From Serendipita indica DSM 11827 (taxonomy: Eukaryota > Basidiomycota > Agaricomycetes > Sebacinales > Serendipitaceae), in NCBI GenBank assembly GCA_910890315.1, contig CAJVGD010000012.1, forward strand, positions 930,001-994,000: a stretch of 64,000 nucleotides of DNA, in the 5' to 3' direction. The notes under the pieces were generated by a model. The model was not told where the DNA came from. It saw nothing but the letters and a program-made list of their open reading frames with translations, and did no database searches. Shown here piece after piece: positions 62,659 to 64,000 of the stretch (positions are counted from its first letter, which is position 1; every line of letters starts with the position of its first letter). Both the position numbers and the translations under genes were made by a program.

Positions 62659-64000
62659 CTAGCTGTCCATTTCACTGATGCACTCCCACTTGCCGCGTAG
62701 ATTCTCCTTCCACAGACTCACTTTGCCATCTGCACAGCTCACGGCCAGGATATTACCCGCAAGCGACCACGAGACGCGCCATACTACAGACGGAAACTTG
62801 CCATCTACGAGGCGTCAGCACAACCATTCACAAAGGCGACTCCAACCGACCTTCGCTGTTCGCATTGCCCTCGAGCCCACCCGCGTCCAGTGCAACCTTT
62901 TCCCACTTCTTCTGCTCGCCATCCTTGGTCCAGATGAACACCCTTCTATCTTGGCCACAGCTCGCCACGTAGCTCCGCGGCAGACCAACGTTTGGCGCCC
63001 ATGCCACATCGCGCACCCAGTCGGAATGTCCCTCGAGCGTTTCCTCTAGAATCCACGTCGCATTTGCATTCGAATTTGCACCAGGAGTCGACGCGAGGTC
63101 ATAGCCTGGTGTTGAAAAGCTGCCAGACGGTGACGTCGCCGGATTCGTATTGAGTGTCCAGACCTTGAGCAGATTGTCAGAGCCCGCGGTAATGAACCTC
63201 TGGACAGGAGTCGGTTGCGCATTTGAGCTGGATCCAGCCAGGTTTTGCGGGGAGATTAGGGAACCAGGGAGGACAGAGGGTGACCAGGAAATGGCATTGC
63301 ATCCAGTCGCGTGCGCGGTGAACAACGAGGCATCCCAAGTGCCATCGTCTGAAGCGATAAGTTACGAGCTTCAATGCCTCGATATTTATACGCACTCTTG
63401 AACGTCAAAACAGAAACCCGTCCATCACTCGATGCACAGGCGAGTATTGCACCCAATTCGTGGGGTGCCCAGGCAACCGAATTTACTAAGAAGAGTCAGC
63501 TATGTTTCTTTTTACCGACGATACCTTACCACTGGCGCTGTGTAAACTATGCTCCTTGATGGTCGTCCATTTTCCAGAGCCCGCTCCGGTCCCAGTCGTC
63601 GACTCTTTCCAAATGAGCACCTAGAGTCTTGAGTGCAATTTATAATGAATGAAGAATTGCCACACCTTGCCGTCATAGCTACAGCTGGCGAGAATGCTGC
63701 CATATTTTGGGTGTGCCCAAGCGACTTGCCAAACAGGTCCCGTATGCCCCGTAAGTGTATGGGCTAAGGTACTAAGATTCGAGCGCACTATTGCTAAATG
63801 TACGTACTAGGCGCGTTGTTCTTGATCTGCGCGACGCTTTTTTGGCCCGCTGCTCCCGTGCCCGTCGAGGCAATAGGCGACGAGAGGTCAAAGACTTTGA
63901 TAGTTCTATCTGAAGAGCAAGTTGCGAGTCGTTTTCCGTAATAGTCGAGTTGTGCATCATGCTGTTATTGGGGCACGCCACGTTCGCCACGTCCGAGGTG
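62659..64000 (-). CDS. SEC13: SEC13, COPII coat and nuclear pore WD40 protein (partial)
   Basis: Sec13 is an open beta-propeller that pairs with Sec31 in COPII vesicle coats and with Nup145C in the nuclear pore. From the right edge the minus strand reads [20 protein letters not shown] with [10 protein letters not shown], then [115 protein letters not shown] and [20 protein letters not shown]. These are the Sec13 blades in order. The true N-terminus, a few residues before MMHDAQ, is probably just past the edge or in a preceding exon. The stop is TAG at 62659-62661. Confidence 0.95.

Overview
The window reads as nuclear DNA of a filamentous basidiomycete, most likely an Agaricomycete. The evidence is compact genes cut by many introns of about 45 to 60 nt, GT-AG splice sites with CTNAC-like branch points, close gene spacing on both strands, and basidiomycete-type proteins (DUF6593 proteins, TRI5-type terpene synthase, WOPR regulator, Msb1/Mug8, Gvp36-type BAR protein). 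About 30 protein genes can be supported. I saw no tRNA, rRNA, CRISPR array or intact mobile element. Genus is not decidable from sequence alone.

Layout. 1-12.1 kb: an edge fragment of an Fpr3/4-like nucleoplasmin-domain protein, an FAD L-amino-acid oxidase, an unknown membrane protein (paralogue of a gene at 43.4 kb), 20S proteasome beta2 (PUP1), the ribosome-biogenesis ATPase RIX7, phosphatase methylesterase PPE1 and a single-pass membrane protein. 12.6-20.4 kb: CDC42, methyltransferase EFM7, Msb1/Mug8 and a BAR protein, a stretch rich in polarity functions. 21-27.1 kb: a TRI5-type terpene synthase, a tail-anchored FHA protein, an aldehyde dehydrogenase and a Gti1/Pac2 (WOPR) regulator. 27.3-36.3 kb: an unknown helical protein sharing a very short promoter with epsin, a PIN-domain protein and eIF3a.

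36.4-39.8 kb is different from the rest: it has no convincing gene, is AT-richer, and is built of diverged repeats with a spacing near 0.31 kb. It is bounded by an exact 15-nt inverted repeat. 40-48.2 kb: a UBP3/USP10-like deubiquitinase, the second member of the unknown paralogue family, a coiled-coil protein, and proteasome alpha3 (PRE9/PSMA4) whose N-terminus is split over micro-exons. 48.3-64 kb: a bifunctional lysine-ketoglutarate reductase/saccharopine dehydrogenase, a sugar transporter, two weak gene candidates, a WW-MyTH4-RhoGAP protein, two tandem DUF6593 proteins and the edge-truncated SEC13.

Connections. CDC42 (12.6 kb), Msb1/Mug8 (15 kb) and the RhoGAP (57-59.8 kb) act in one Rho-GTPase polarity pathway; epsin, BAR protein and SEC13 are membrane-traffic parts; two 20S subunits and a deubiquitinase serve ubiquitin-proteasome turnover. 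Several introns appear to use GC-AG rather than GT-AG borders. Exon borders given here were read by eye; for PUP1, RIX7, CDC42, PSMA4 and the terpene synthase the summed exon lengths are exact multiples of three, which supports those models.
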